A stretch of 64,000 bases of DNA. It comes from Lithobates sylvaticus. Lineage: Eukaryota > Chordata > Amphibia > Anura > Ranidae. Below are positions 44,927-55,929 of the stretch, in pieces. A program made the translations under genes and the position numbers. The notes beneath the pieces are model-generated. The model was not told the DNA's origin and ran no database searches. It saw nothing but the letters and a program-made list of their open reading frames with translations. Location of the stretch: assembly GCA_028564925.1 (NCBI GenBank), contig CM053034.1:87398282-87462281 (forward strand). The letters are read 5' to 3'. The stretch's first letter is position 1; each line of letters starts with the position of its first letter.

Positions 44927-46072
44927 TCAGGGAGGGCCATTGTCCTTCGCCTTCTTGGTCTTTGTCTTGGTCCAGAGTGGTGACTGCGGGCTTGTTGGGG
45001 TCGGTCTCTTGGCAGATCCAGGAGGGTTGTGGGAAACGTCCATGTCCACTTCTTGGGATATGAGCTTGAGTCGTAGCAGTAATCTTTCGCCTTCCGGGAA
45101 AGTGGAGAATGAGTAGTCTTTCCCATTATCTGAGAACTTAACTGCGAATGGGAAGGCCCACTTGTATCTGATGGCCTTTTGAGCCAGGACGTGAAGAAGA
45201 GGCTTCAACGCGCGGCGGCGTTGCATGGTGGAGGGGGATAAGTCCGCATAGATTTGGACTGGGTGCCCCAGGCACATTACTATGGATGCAGAACATGCTT
45301 GTTTCATCACCTCTTCTTTGATGGCATAGAAGTGGGGCTTTGCTATGACGTCTCTTGGCGATCCGTCTTTCCTAGGGGGTCCCAACGCTCTGTGGGCTCT
45401 GTCCAACTCCAGGCGGTTTTGTGGAACGTTCGGGATTAGGGTTTTGATCATGTCTTGCACCGCTGCTGGGATATTGGTGACGGATTCAGGGAGGCCTCTG
45501 ATCCTGACGTTGTACCTTCCCGATCTATTTTCTAATTCGTCGATCCTGGAGAGGGCTGTATCCAGTTGATCCTGCACTGTGTGTAAGTGGTCAGAGTTCT
45601 GATTGGTGACGGCGATTGTTTGCTCTAATTTATTTTCGATGGTGTCTATTCTAGTGCCGAGGTTTTGGAAGTCTTGTTTTAAGTCTCCTGTGATCTTGGC
45701 AGCAGTCTGTGACAACAGATCTGATAGTTTGTGATACAAGTCAGCAACTGAGAAGGCAGACATGGGATCATTGTGGAGATGGTCAGCTTGGGGCGCAGCA
45801 TAAGGCCCTGCAGGGGATAATGCATAGTCCTCAATGGAGCGTCCTATTAGGGATTCAGTGGATGCTGGGGACGGGGAATGGCCTTGCTGGGTGAGTCCTT
45901 GTGCCAGGGGGGTAAATTGCAAAGTAGCAGGGGAGTTTACCTGCCTCCCGTCCTGGATGTCCCCTTTGTTGGCCGGGTGCTGCCTCGTTGCGGTCGCCAT
46001 CTTGGATCCGCCGGCCGGGTCCATTATGTGGAATTGCGGCCCGAGATTACGCCGGACCGAGGCTGCGTACAT
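44927..46072 (-). CDS. LINE no. 5 ORF1 protein, intact, 381 aa
   Basis: RNA-binding chaperone of the LINE particle. Residues 1-90 are disordered. About 115-190 is a coiled coil (LYHKLSDLLSQTAAKITGDL through DTALSRIDELENRSG). About 190-290 is the RRM with NVRIRGLPESVTN, LDRAHRALGPP, DVIAKPHFYAIKEEVM and VQIYADLSPSTMQRRRALK. The C-terminal domain runs on as YKWAFPFAVKF. There is no internal stop. A second Met at residue 17 (MDPAGGSKM) is an alternative start. ORF2 begins about 700 bp downstream, an unusually long gap compared with mammalian L1, but the same gap is seen in the sister copies here. Confidence 0.9.
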   Translation of the reverse strand: MYAASVRRNLGPQFHIMDPAGGSKMATATRQHPANKGDIQDGRQVNSPATLQFTPLAQGLTQQGHSPSPASTESLIGRSIEDYALSPAGPYAAPQADHLHNDPMSAFSVADLYHKLSDLLSQTAAKITGDLKQDFQNLGTRIDTIENKLEQTIAVTNQNSDHLHTVQDQLDTALSRIDELENRSGRYNVRIRGLPESVTNIPAAVQDMIKTLIPNVPQNRLELDRAHRALGPPRKDGSPRDVIAKPHFYAIKEEVMKQACSASIVMCLGHPVQIYADLSPSTMQRRRALKPLLHVLAQKAIRYKWAFPFAVKFSDNGKDYSFSTFPEGERLLLRLKLISQEVDMDVSHNPPGSAKRPTPTSPQSPLWTKTKTKKAKDNGPP

Positions 46073-46392
46073 ATGGGGGGATGCCCCGATGTGTGGGTGG
46101 CCCGCCGGTGGTGGTTGCTCCGTTCCCGGAGCTCTGTGCGGTCCGCTACGGACACTGGCTGGCTGAGGTGGAGCGGAGCTCTTGGCTTAAGCGGCCATTT
46201 TCCGAGCTCCGCGCATGCGCACTCCCTCTCTCTTTTTTTCATCCCCCTCTTTCATACAGTGTGCAATAGCAGAATTATAGGACTGTTATCCTAAGTTGTA
46301 GACAAGAGTACTAACTTGTGTGTCATAGTCTTCTCGTTGCAGTTTGATCCACGACCACCTCTTCCTCACCTTTCGCCACGGCCTACTCATCT

Positions 46393-47202
46393 TTGGGACA
46401 GTACCCCTCCGTGATCTCGCACAAAATTAGGGGCCTAAACATACCCGAACATCGCTCCATTCTCCTGAGGGAGCTGAAGAAAGGTAGGCCACATTTCGTG
46501 TTCCTCCAAGAGACCCATTTTAAATCACAACAAATCTTACAAACTCATATTTTACAAGAGTCCACTAATCCAGATTCTAAGTCCAAAGGGGTCTCAATAT
46601 TAGTCAGCAGGGAAGCCCCCTTTGAACTATCTGCACAACTAAGTGACCCAGAGGGCAGGTTTATATTCCTAAAGGGGACATACGGAGGCACTCCAGTAAC
46701 ACTGGCAAATGTCTATTTTCCAAATAGAGCACACGTTACGTTCTGCCAACATATTGTCAGAGAGCTTCAGGGGTTCACTTCCGGCTGTCTAATGCTAGGG
46801 GGAGACTTCAACATACCGTTGAACCCACTTATTGACACCTCAAACGGAAAGACCTGTATTACCTACAAAATCCTTAAACTGATTAAATCCCTCTTACAAT
46901 CCCTACAATTGATAGATACGTGGTGTTTCCTCAATCCGGATGGACAGGATTTCACACACTATTCCACCCTGCACACTAGATATGAGCGGTTGGATTATCT
47001 ATTTGTAACACAAAGAGACCTCACACAAGTAGTAGGTGCACATGTGGGTATCCAGACAATCTCGGACCACTCACCCATTTCTCTATCTCTGGACCTGTTA
47101 AGCCCCACACAACGACAGCCAACTTGGAGACTCAACGCCTCACTACTGACCGACCCGACACTCCTCTCCTTGATAACAAACAACTTGACAGAATTTTTTT
47201 AA
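46393..47202 (+). pseudogene. LINE no. 4 ORF2, endonuclease domain
   Basis: An open frame of 269 residues with all endonuclease landmarks: SHKIRGLNIPEHRSILLREL (Lys in place of the usual Asn before x-G-L), FVFLQETHFKSQ, KSKGVSILVSREAPF, GRFIFLKGTYGG, MLGGDFNIPLNP, RYERLDYLFV and SDHSPISLSLDLL. The stop at 47200 is followed by decayed linker sequence (47203-47634). The preceding Met is assigned from the family position of the start. Confidence 0.87.
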
Positions 47203-47634
47203 TGTAATGCTACCCCAGAATCAGACCTACTGGTTGTGTGGGAAGTGCATAAATGCACTATTAGGGGAGTACTGATCAAACTAGGCTCAAGACGTAAAAA
47301 GGAAAGGGAAGCTAACATTAAAAATTGATAACACAGATCAGCACTTTAGAAACGCTACACAAGCAATCCCTCTCCACCAAATTGCTAGATTCCAGGAAAG
47401 ACCTGCAATAAATACTAGACTCTAGAGCTAAATGCCTGATATTTTTCAAAAAGAAAATTTACTATGAATCAGGGAACAAGGCAGGCAAATTTTTGGGAGG
47501 GAACACACCTTCAATAAAAACATAGCTTGTATTAAACAAAAGAATTGGAAACTTGGTGTGACATCAGAGGCAATCGCGGAACACTTCCACAATTACTATA
47601 CAAAAATGTATAACTTACCTCCAAACAACCACAC

Positions 47635-48389
47635 ATGGAAGGGAACAGAACACAAGTTATTCAGGATTATCTAGCCAAGTGTGGCCTCCCCACTCTTACT
47701 GACCTTGATTCCAACTTACTCGAGGACCCAATCTCAGCCTTTGAACTCAGACTAGCTATTAAACAACTTAAGGCAGGTAATAGTCCAGGTCCAGATGGTA
47801 ACTCATCTACCTACTATAAAACTTTTATTAACATACTAACAGACCCTCTAAGAAACGTCTTGAACTCCCTGTCCACACCCAAAGAAGTCACCCCAGACTT
47901 TCTTTCGGCACACATCGCGGTGATACCAAAATCGGGCAAAGACCCAGGGGAATGTTCCAATTACCGCCATATTTCCCTATTAAACCTCAATGTCAAATTG
48001 TTCGCAAAAGTCCTTGCTTTACGAATGGGCCGCTCCTCCCAAATCTGATTGGCTTAGAACAGGTGGGCTTTATGCCTGGCAGAGAAGCCAAAGATAACAT
48101 GACCAAAGCACTTCTCCTAATTCACGAGGCAAAACTGCGGAACATCGAGGGCCTTCTCCTCCCTACTGATGCGGAGAAGGCCTTCGACAGAGTGGTGTGG
48201 GATTTTGTGATGGCGGTGTGTAACCATGTTGGTGTAGGACCACACATGTTATCGTGGATAGCCGCGTTTTATCAAAACCCGGCGGCAAAATTGAAAATCA
48301 ATGGCACGTTATCAAAAAGAGTTCACATTACAAATGGGACTAGACAGGGATGTCCTCTCTCGCCCTTACTGTTTATTCTATAGTTAGAA
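47635..48389 (+). pseudogene. LINE no. 4 reverse transcriptase, N-terminal half
   Basis: Two frames. 47635-48048 has AIKQLKAGNSPGPDGNSSTY, SAHIAVIPKSGKDPGECSNY and HISLLNLNVKLFAKVLALRM. 47952-48383 has LEQVGFMPGREAKDNMTKAL, LLPTDAEKAFDRVVWDFV (catalytic Asp) and VHITNGTRQGCPLSPLLFIL. There is one frame change near 48035 and a stop at 48381, close to the hAT-like insertion (48390-48397 is the target duplication). Confidence 0.87.
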
Positions 48390-48397
48390 CCATTTAT

Positions 48398-48790
48398 TAG
48401 ACATGTGCGATTCGTTTCGTACGAATTCGTAATTCGTACGAATTTTTCGAAATTCGTACGAATTTACGAATCTGTAGTACGAATTTTTTTTTTTTTACGA
48501 ATTCCGTACGGAATACGAAATTCGAATGATTCGAATGAATTCGAATGAATTCGAATGGATTCGAATGAATTCGAATGACAAAGTGTCATTTTTGCAGGAA
48601 AAATTCCGTTTACGAATTTAAGCTCCAAATTATTCGAATCCAACTACCAATATCAAATTTCAACTAATTCAAACGAAATTATTATAGCAGATATAACGAA
48701 TGAATTTGAATGAATTCGAATGCATTCGAATGAATTCGAATGACAAAGTGTCATTTTTGCAGAAAAAAAAGCTATTTAAAAAACAGTCAT
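48398..48790. repeat. Left terminal region of the multi-palindromic element
   Basis: TAGACATGTGCGATTCGTTT, then repeated TTCGTACGAAT and an 8- to 9-bp tandem of TCGAATGAAT (48525-48575, again near 48700-48740). The right end (about 55610-55921) mirrors it with ACGATTCGTA tandem units and TTCGTACGAATTCG. Confidence 0.85.
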
Positions 48791-48799
48791 TTATTGATA

Positions 48800-50520
48800 T
48801 AAAAAAAAAAAAAAAGCGTAGGGGTCCCCCCAAATTCAATAACCAGGCCCTTCAGGTCTGGTATGGATATTAAGGGGGACCCCAGCCCAAAAAAAAAAAA
48901 ATGGCGTGGGGTCCCCCTAAATATCCATACCAGACCCTTCAGGTCTGGGATGGATTTTAAGGGGAACCCCGGCCAAAAAAAAAAAAAAATGGCGTGGGGG
49001 TCCCCCTCAAAATCCATACCAGACCCTTTATCCGAGCACGCAACCTGGCAGGCCGCAGGAAAGGAGGGGGGGACGAGAGCGCCCCCCCCCTCCCGCCTGA
49101 ACCGTACCAGGCCACATGCCCTCAACATTGGGAGGGTGCTTTGGGGTCCCCCCCAAAGCACCTTGTCCCCATGTTGATGAGGACAAGGGCCTCTTCCCCA
49201 CAACCCTGGCCGGTGGTTGTGGGGGTCTGCGGGCGGGGGGCTTATCGGAATCTGGAAGCCCCCTTTAACAAGGGGACCCCCAGATCCCCGCCCCCCCCCT
49301 GTGTGAAATGGTAAGGGGGTACAAAAGTACCCCTACCATTTCACCAAAAAAGGTGACAAAAATGGTAAAAATTACAGGAGACGGTCTTTGACAATTCCTT
49401 TATTGAAATCTTCTTTCTTCTTTCTTCTTTCTTCTTTCTTCTTTCTTCTGGTCTTCCTTTCTTCATCTTCTCCTTCCGTCATCTTCTTCCGTCATCTTCT
49501 TCCGTCATCTTCTTCCATCGTCTTCTTCCTTCGATTCGCTTCTTCTTCCTCCGGTCTTCTCGTCCGGCGTCGTCCTTCTCGTCCGGCATCAGCGTCTCTT
49601 CTCGCAGGCCGCTCCTCGCAATGGGAGGCTCCCGCTCTGTGAGGCTTCGCTCCGCTGACAGGTCTTTTATAACGAAGGCACCTGGTGACCCCGCCCCCCT
49701 CTGACGCATGGGGATGTCATGTGGAATTCCCTATGGCTTTCCCCATGACGTCAGAGGGGGGGCGGGGTCACCAGGTGCCTTCGTTATAAAAGACCTGTCA
49801 GCCGGAGCGGAGCCTCACAGAGCGGGAGCCTCCCATTGCGAGGAGCGGCCTGCGAGAAGAGACGCTGATGCCGGACGAGGACGACGCCGGACGAGAAGAC
49901 CGGAGGAAGAAGAAGAAGCAAATCGAAGGAAGAAGAAGATGGAAGAAGATGACGGAAGGAGAAGATGAAGATAGGAAGACCAGAAGAAAGAAGAAAGAAG
50001 ATTTTAATAAAGGAATTGTCAAAGACCGTCTCCTGTCATTTTTACAATTTTTGCCACTTTTTTGGTGAAATGGTAGGGGTACAAAAGTACCCCCTTACCA
50101 TTTCACACAGGGGGGGGGCGGGATCTGGGGGTCCCCTTGTTAAAGGGGGCTTCCAGATTCCGATAAGCCCCCCGCCCGCAGACCCCCACAACCACCGGCC
50201 AGGGTTGTGGGGAAGAGGCCCTTGTCCTCATCAACATGGGGACAAGGTGCTTTGGGGGGGACCCCAAAGCACCCTCCCAATGTTGAGGGCATGTGGCCTG
50301 GTACGGTTCAGGCGGGAGGGGGGGCCGCTCTCGTCCCCCCCTCCTTTCCTGCGGCCTGCCAGGTTGCGTGCTCGGATAAAGGGTCTGGTATGGATTTTGA
50401 GGGGGACCCTACGCCATTTTTTTTTTTTTTTTTGGCTGGGGTCCCCCTTAATATCCATCCCAGACCTGAAGGGCCTGGTTACTGAATTTGGGGGGACCCC
50501 TACGCATTTTTTTATCAATG
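48800..50520. repeat. Palindrome A1 (long inverted repeat, arms about 0.8-0.9 kb)
   Basis: The left arm opens GCGTAGGGGTCCCCCCAAAT and has three tandem units of about 75 bp each carrying CCAGACCCTTCAGGTCTGG and a poly-A run. Then come GCACGCAACCTGGCAGGCCG, GGTGCTTTGGGGTCCCCC, TACCATTTCACCAAAAAA and (TTCTTTC)n. The right arm is the reverse, centre near 49728, and closes with GGGGGACCCCTACGCATTTT. The two arms differ by small indels, mostly in homopolymers. Confidence 0.9.
49665..49791. promoter_or_regulatory. Divergent promoter-like core at the A1 palindrome centre
   Basis: Rightward: TGACGTCA (CRE, 49746-49753), GGGGCGGGG-type GC box (49757-49767), CAGGTG, TATAAAA (49785-49791). Leftward: the mirror set, with TTTTATA at 49665-49671, CCCCGCCCCCC and an imperfect CRE. 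AATAAA signals follow at 50006-50011 (+) and 49399-49404 (-), giving potential short transcripts of about 200 nt. The same arrangement recurs at about 52071-52206 and 54561-54694. Confidence 0.5.
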
Positions 50521-53500
50521 ACTTCAATGAATGACAGTTCTCTGTATTACGGATCCAACAATTCATTTGCCGGCAATAGCTGCGAGTGATTTTAAATAGT
50601 TTTTTTTTTCCTGCAAAAATGACACTGCAGGAACAGTTCTCTATATTAGATATACTGAATCTCGAAGCATTCGAAGCATTCGTTATATCCGCTATTATAA
50701 TTTCTTTCATATTAGTTGAAATTAGATATTTGTTAGTTACAATACAACATTCGAATTGTTCTCTGTATTACGGGAATCGGCAATTAGCCGCGAGTGATTT
50801 TAAATGTCTTTTTTTCCTGCAAAAATGACACATTGTACAGAGAGAGTTCTAAACACGGAAACATGACCCCCTTCTATATACTATATACTCTATAGTATGC
50901 CTATGAATGGGGTCATGTTTCCTGTGCTTACAACTCTCTCTGTACAATGTGTCATTTTTGCAGGAAAAAAAGACATTTAAAATCACTCGCGGCTAATTGC
51001 CGATTCCCGTAATACAGAGAACAATTCGAATGTTGTATTGTAACTAACAAATATCTAATTTCAACTAATATGAAAGAAATTATAATAGCGGATATAACGA
51101 ATGCTTCGAATGATTCGAGATTCAGTATATCTAATATAGAGAACTGTCTCTGTACAATGTGTCATTTTTGCAGGAAAAAAAAAACTATTTAAAATCACTC
51201 GCAGCTATTGCCGGCAAATGAATTGTTGGATCCGTAATACAGAGAACTGTCATTCATTGAAGTCATTGATAAAAAAATGCGTAGGGGTCCCCCCAAATTC
51301 AATAACCAGGCCCTTCAGGTCTGGGATGGATATTAAGGGGGACCCCAGCCAAAAAAAAAAAAAATGGCGTAGGGTCCCCCTCAAAATCCATACCAGACCC
51401 TTGAGGTCTGGGATGGATTTTAAGGGGAACCCTAGCCAAAAAAAATGGCGTGGGGTCCCCCATAAAATCCATACCAGACCCTTATCCGAGCACGCAACCT
51501 GGCAGGCCGCAGGAAAGGAGGGGGGGACGAGAGCGGCCCCCCCTCCCGCCTGAACCGTACCAGGCCACATGCCCTCAACATTGGGAGGGTGCTTTGGGGT
51601 CCCCCCCAAAGCACCTTGTCCCCATGTTGATGAGGACAAGGGCCTCTTCCCCACAACCGTGCCCGGTGGTTGTGGGGGTCTGCGGGCGGGGGGCTTATCG
51701 GAATCTGGAAGCCCTCTTTAACAAGGGGACCCCCAGATCCCGCCCCCCCCCCTGTGTGAAATGGTAAGGGGGTACAAAAGTACCCCTACCATTTCACCAA
51801 AAAAGTGACAAAAATTGTAAAAATGACAGGAGACGGTCTTTGACAATTCCTTTATTAAAATCTTCTTTCTTCTTTCTTCTGGTCTTCCTTTCTTCATCTT
51901 CTCCTTCCGTCATCTTCTTCCATCGTCTTCTTCCTTCGATTCGCTTCTTCTTCCTCCGGTCTTCTCGTCCTTCTCGTCCGGCGTCGTCCTTCTCGTCCGG
52001 CATCGGCGTCTCTTCTCGCAGGCCGCTCCTCGCAATGGGAGGCTCCCGCTCTGTGAGGCTCCGCTCCGCTGACAGGTCTTTTATAATGAAGGCACCTGGT
52101 GACCCCGCCCCCCTCTGACGCATGGGGACGTCATGTGGAATTCCCTATGGCTTTCCCCATGACGTCAGAGGGGGGGCGGGGTCACCAGGTGCCTTCGTTA
52201 TAAAAGACCTGTCAGCCGGAGCGGAGCCTCACACAGCGGGAGCCTCCCATTGCGAGGAGCGGCCTGCGAGAAGAGACGCTGATGCCGGACGAGAAGGACG
52301 AGAAGACCGGAGGAAGAAGAAGAAGCGAATCGAAGGAAGAAGACGATGGAAGAAGATGACGGAAGGAGAAGATGACGGAAGGAAGACCAGAAGAAAGAAG
52401 ATTTTAATAAAGGAATTGTCAAAGACCGTCTCCTGTCATTTTTACCATTTTTGTCACCTTTTTTGGTGAAATGGTAGGGGTACTTTTGTACCCCCTCACC
52501 ATTTCACACAGGGGGGGCGGGATCTGGGGGTCCCCTTGTTAAAGGGGGCTTCCAGATTCCGATAAGCCCCCCGCCCGCAGACCCCCACAACCACCGGCCA
52601 GGGTTGTGGGGAAGAGGCCCTTGTCCTCATCAACATGGGGACAAGGTGCTTTGGGGGGGACCCCAAAGCACCCTCCCAATGTTGAGGGCATGTGGCCTGG
52701 TACGGTTCAGGCGGGAGGGGGGGCCGCTCTCGTCCCCCCTCCTTTCCTGCGGCCTGCCAGGTTGCGTGCTCGGATAAAGGGTCTGGTATGGATTTTGAGG
52801 GGGACCCCCACGCCATTTTCTTTTTTTTTTTGGCCGGGGTTCCCCTTAAAATCCATCCCAGACCTGAAGGGTCTGGTATGGATATTTGGGGGGGACCCCA
52901 CGCCATTTTTTTTTTTTTTGGCTGGGGTCCCCCTTAATATCCATACCAGACCTGAAGGGCCTGGTTATTGAATTTGGGGGGACCCCTACGCATTTTTTTT
53001 ATCAATGACTTCAATGAATGACAGTTCTCTGTATTACGGATCCAACAATTCATTTGCCGGCAATAGCTGCGAGTGATTTTAAATAGTTTTTTTTTTCCTG
53101 CAAAAATGACACTGCAGGAACAGTTCTCTATATTAGATATACTGAATCTCGAAGCATTCGAAGCATTCGTTATATCCGCTATTATAATTTCTTTCATATT
53201 AGTTGAAATTAGATATTTGTTAGTTACAATACAACATTCGAATTGTTCTCTGTATTACGGGAATCGGCAATTAGCCGCGAGTGATTTTAAATGTCTTTTT
53301 TTCCTGCAAAAATGACACATTGTACAGAGAGAGTTCTAAACACGGAAACATGACCCCCTTCTATATACTATATACTCTATAGTATGCCTATGAATGGGGT
53401 CATGTTTCCTGTGCTTACAACTCTCTCTGTACAATGTGTCATTTTTGCAGGAAAAAAAGACATTTAAAATCACTCGCGGCTAATTGCCGATTCCCGTAAT

Positions 53501-55480
53501 ACAGAGAACAATTCGAATGTTGTATTGTAACTAACAAATATCTAATTTCAACTAATATGAAAGAAATTATAATAGCGGATATAACGAATGCTTCGAATGA
53601 TTCGAGATTCAGTATATCTAATATAGAGAACTGTCTCTGTACAATGTGTCATTTTTGCAGGAAAAAAAAAAACTATTTAAAATCACTCGCAGCTATTGCC
53701 GGCAAATGAATTGTTGGATCCGTAATACAGAGAACTGTCATTCATTGAAGTCATTGATAAAAAAATGCGTAGGGGTCCCCCCAAATTCAATAACCAGGCC
53801 CTTCAGGTCTGGGATGGATATTAAGGGGGACCCCAGCCAAAAAAATTAAAAAAATGGCGTAGGGTCCCCCTCAAAATCCATACCAGACCCTTGAGGTCTG
53901 GGATGGATTTTAAGGGGAACCCTAGCCAAAAAAAATGGCGTGGGGTCCCCCATAAAAATCCATACCAGACCCTTATCCGAGCACGCAACCTGGCAGGCCG
54001 CAGGAAAGGAGGGGGGGACGAGAGCGGCCCCCCCTCCCGCCTGAACCGTACCAGGCCACATGCCCTCAACATTGGGAGGGTGCTTTGGGGTCCCCCCCAA
54101 AGCACCTTGTCCCCATGTTGATGAGGACAAGGGCCTCTTCCCCACAACCGTGCCCGTGGTTGTGGGGGTCTGCGGGCGGGGGGCTTATCGGAATCTGGAA
54201 GCCCTCTTTAACAAGGGGACCCCCAGATCCCGCCCCCCCCCTGTGTGAAATGGTAAGGGGGTACAAAAGTACCCCTACCATTTCACCAAAAAAGTGACAA
54301 AAATTGTAAAAATGACAGGAGACGGTCTTTGACAATTCCTTTATTAAAATCTTCTTTCTTCTTTCTTCTGGTCTTCCTTTCTTCATCTTCTCCTTCCGTC
54401 ATCTTCTTCCATCGTCTTCTTCCTTCGATTCGCTTCTTCTTCCTCCGGTCTTCTCGTCCTTCTCGTCCGGCGTCGTCCTTCTCGTCCGGCATCGGCGTCT
54501 CTTCTCGCAGGCCGCTCCTCGCAATGGGAGGCTCCCGCTCTGTGAGGCTCCGCTCCGCTGACAGGTCTTTTATAACGAAGGCACCTGGTGACCCCGCCCC
54601 CCTCTGACGCATGGGGACGTCATGTGGAATTCCCTATGGCTTTCCCCATGACGTCAGAGGGGGGGCGGTGTCACCAGGTGCCTTCGTTATAAAAGACCTG
54701 TCCGCCGGAGCGGAGCCTCACACAGCGGGAGCCTCCCATTGCGAGGAGCGGCCTGCGAGAAGAGACGCTGATGCCGGACGAGAAGGACGAGAAGACCGGA
54801 GGAAGAAGAAGAAGCGAATCGAAGGAAGAAGACGATGGAAGAAGATGACGGAAGGAGAAGATGACGGAAGGAAGACCAGAAGAAAGAAGATTTTAATAAA
54901 GGAATTGTCAAAGACCGTCTCCTGTCATTTTTACCATTTTTGTCACCTTTTTTGGTGAAATGGTAGGGGTACTTTTGTACCCCCTCACCATTTCACACAG
55001 GGGGGGGGGCGGGATCTGGGGGTCCCCTTGTTAAAGGGGGCTTCCAGATTCCGATAAGCCCCCCGCCCGCAGACCCCCACAACCACCGGCCAGGGTTGTG
55101 GGGAAGAGGCCCTTGTCCTCATCAACATGGGGACAAGGTGCTTTGGGGGGGACCCCAAAGCACCCTCCCAATGTTGAGGGCATGTGGCCTGGTACGGTTC
55201 AGGCGGGAGGGGGGGCCGCTCTCGTCCCTCCCTCCTTTCCTGCGGCCTGCCAGGTTGCGTGCTCGGATAAAGGGTCTGGTATGGATTTTGAGGGGGACCC
55301 CCACGCCATTTTTTTTTTTTTTTTTGGCCGGGGTTCCCCTTAAAATCCATCCCAGACCTGAAGGGTCTGGTATGGATATTTGGGGGGGACCCCACGCCAT
55401 TTTTTTTTTTTTTTTTGGCTGGGGTCCCCCTTAATATCCATACCAGACCTGAAGGGCCTGGTTATTGAATTTGGGGGGAC
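50490..55480. repeat. Two tandem copies of a 2.49 kb unit (each B plus A)
   Basis: Copy 1 is about 50490-52980, copy 2 about 52980-55470. B centres are 2,487 bp apart and A centres 2,489 bp apart. Long stretches (for example 50541-51340 and 53028-53830) look identical apart from homopolymer-length changes, so the duplication is recent. It occurred within the element rather than by separate insertions, because only the outermost ends carry target duplications. Confidence 0.88.
50530..51250. repeat. Palindrome B1, centre near 50890
   Basis: Arms contain GGATCCAACAATTCATTTGC, CTGCGAGTGATTTTAAATAG, AATTAGCCGCGAGTGATTTT and ACACATTGTACAGAGAGAG. At the centre AAACATGACCCC (50859-50870) mirrors GGGGTCATGTTT (50909-50920) around ATATACTATA. 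The arms resemble the hAT right-end region near 28160-28230. Confidence 0.88.
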
Positions 55481-55929
55481 CCGTACGCTTTTTTTTTTTT
55501 CTGCAAAAATGACACTTTGTCATTCGAATTCATTCGTTATATCTGCTATAATAATTTCGTTCAAATTAGTTGAAATTCGATATTGGTAGTTGGATTTACT
55601 AACGATTCGTAACTATTTTTTAACGATTCGTAACGATTCGTAACGATTCGTAACTTGAAATTGAAATTCGATATTTGTAGTTGGATTCGAATTGTTCTCT
55701 GTGTTATGAGAACCAACAATTCATTAGCCGCGTTAACGATTCGTAACGATTCGTAACGATTCGTAACTTTACTAACGATTCGGAAAAAAAATTACGATTC
55801 GTCCGAATTTCGTATTTCGTACGAATTCGAACGGAATTTCGTACACGAAGTACGAATTACGAATTTTTTTATATACGAACGGGACAAAACGAAACGAATT
55901 TTTTGACAGTTCCCATGTCTACCATTTAT

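Larger units (their letters stand above)
38940..46225 (-). mobile_element. L1/Tx1-type LINE no. 5, full-length 7.3 kb copy
   Basis: Bounded by the 15-bp duplication ctctctctttttttc (38925-38939 and 46226-46240). On the minus strand: 5' UTR from 46225, intact ORF1 (46072-44927), spacer with a 19-nt homopolymer (44787-44805), ORF2 (44230-40357, three frame changes), and a 3' UTR that itself contains an unclassified insertion (39290-40135). It sits in the spacer of LINE no. 4. The long exact duplication, complete 5' end and intact ORF1 mark it as one of the youngest LINEs here. Confidence 0.95.
48398..55921. mobile_element. 7.5 kb multi-palindromic hAT-like element
   Basis: Flanked by ccatttat (48390-48397 and 55922-55929), an 8-bp duplication as in hAT elements. 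Ends are TAGACATG...CATGTCTA. About 100 bp inside each end is rich in TTCGTACGAA-type motifs arranged as inverted repeats. Internally five palindromes alternate: A centred near 49728, B near 50890, A near 52141, B near 53377 and A near 54630. No ORF resembles a transposase. It interrupts the RT of LINE no. 4, which continues directly with the YADD segment. It is clearly non-autonomous. Confidence 0.88.

Noticed and set aside
48787-55434. Many overlapping open frames of 60-190 residues (Arg/Pro/Gly-rich or poly-Phe)
   Set aside because: They occur in mirrored pairs in the palindrome arms on both strands, contain homopolymer translations and match no domain. Only the short frame at 49868 was kept as a low-interest observation.
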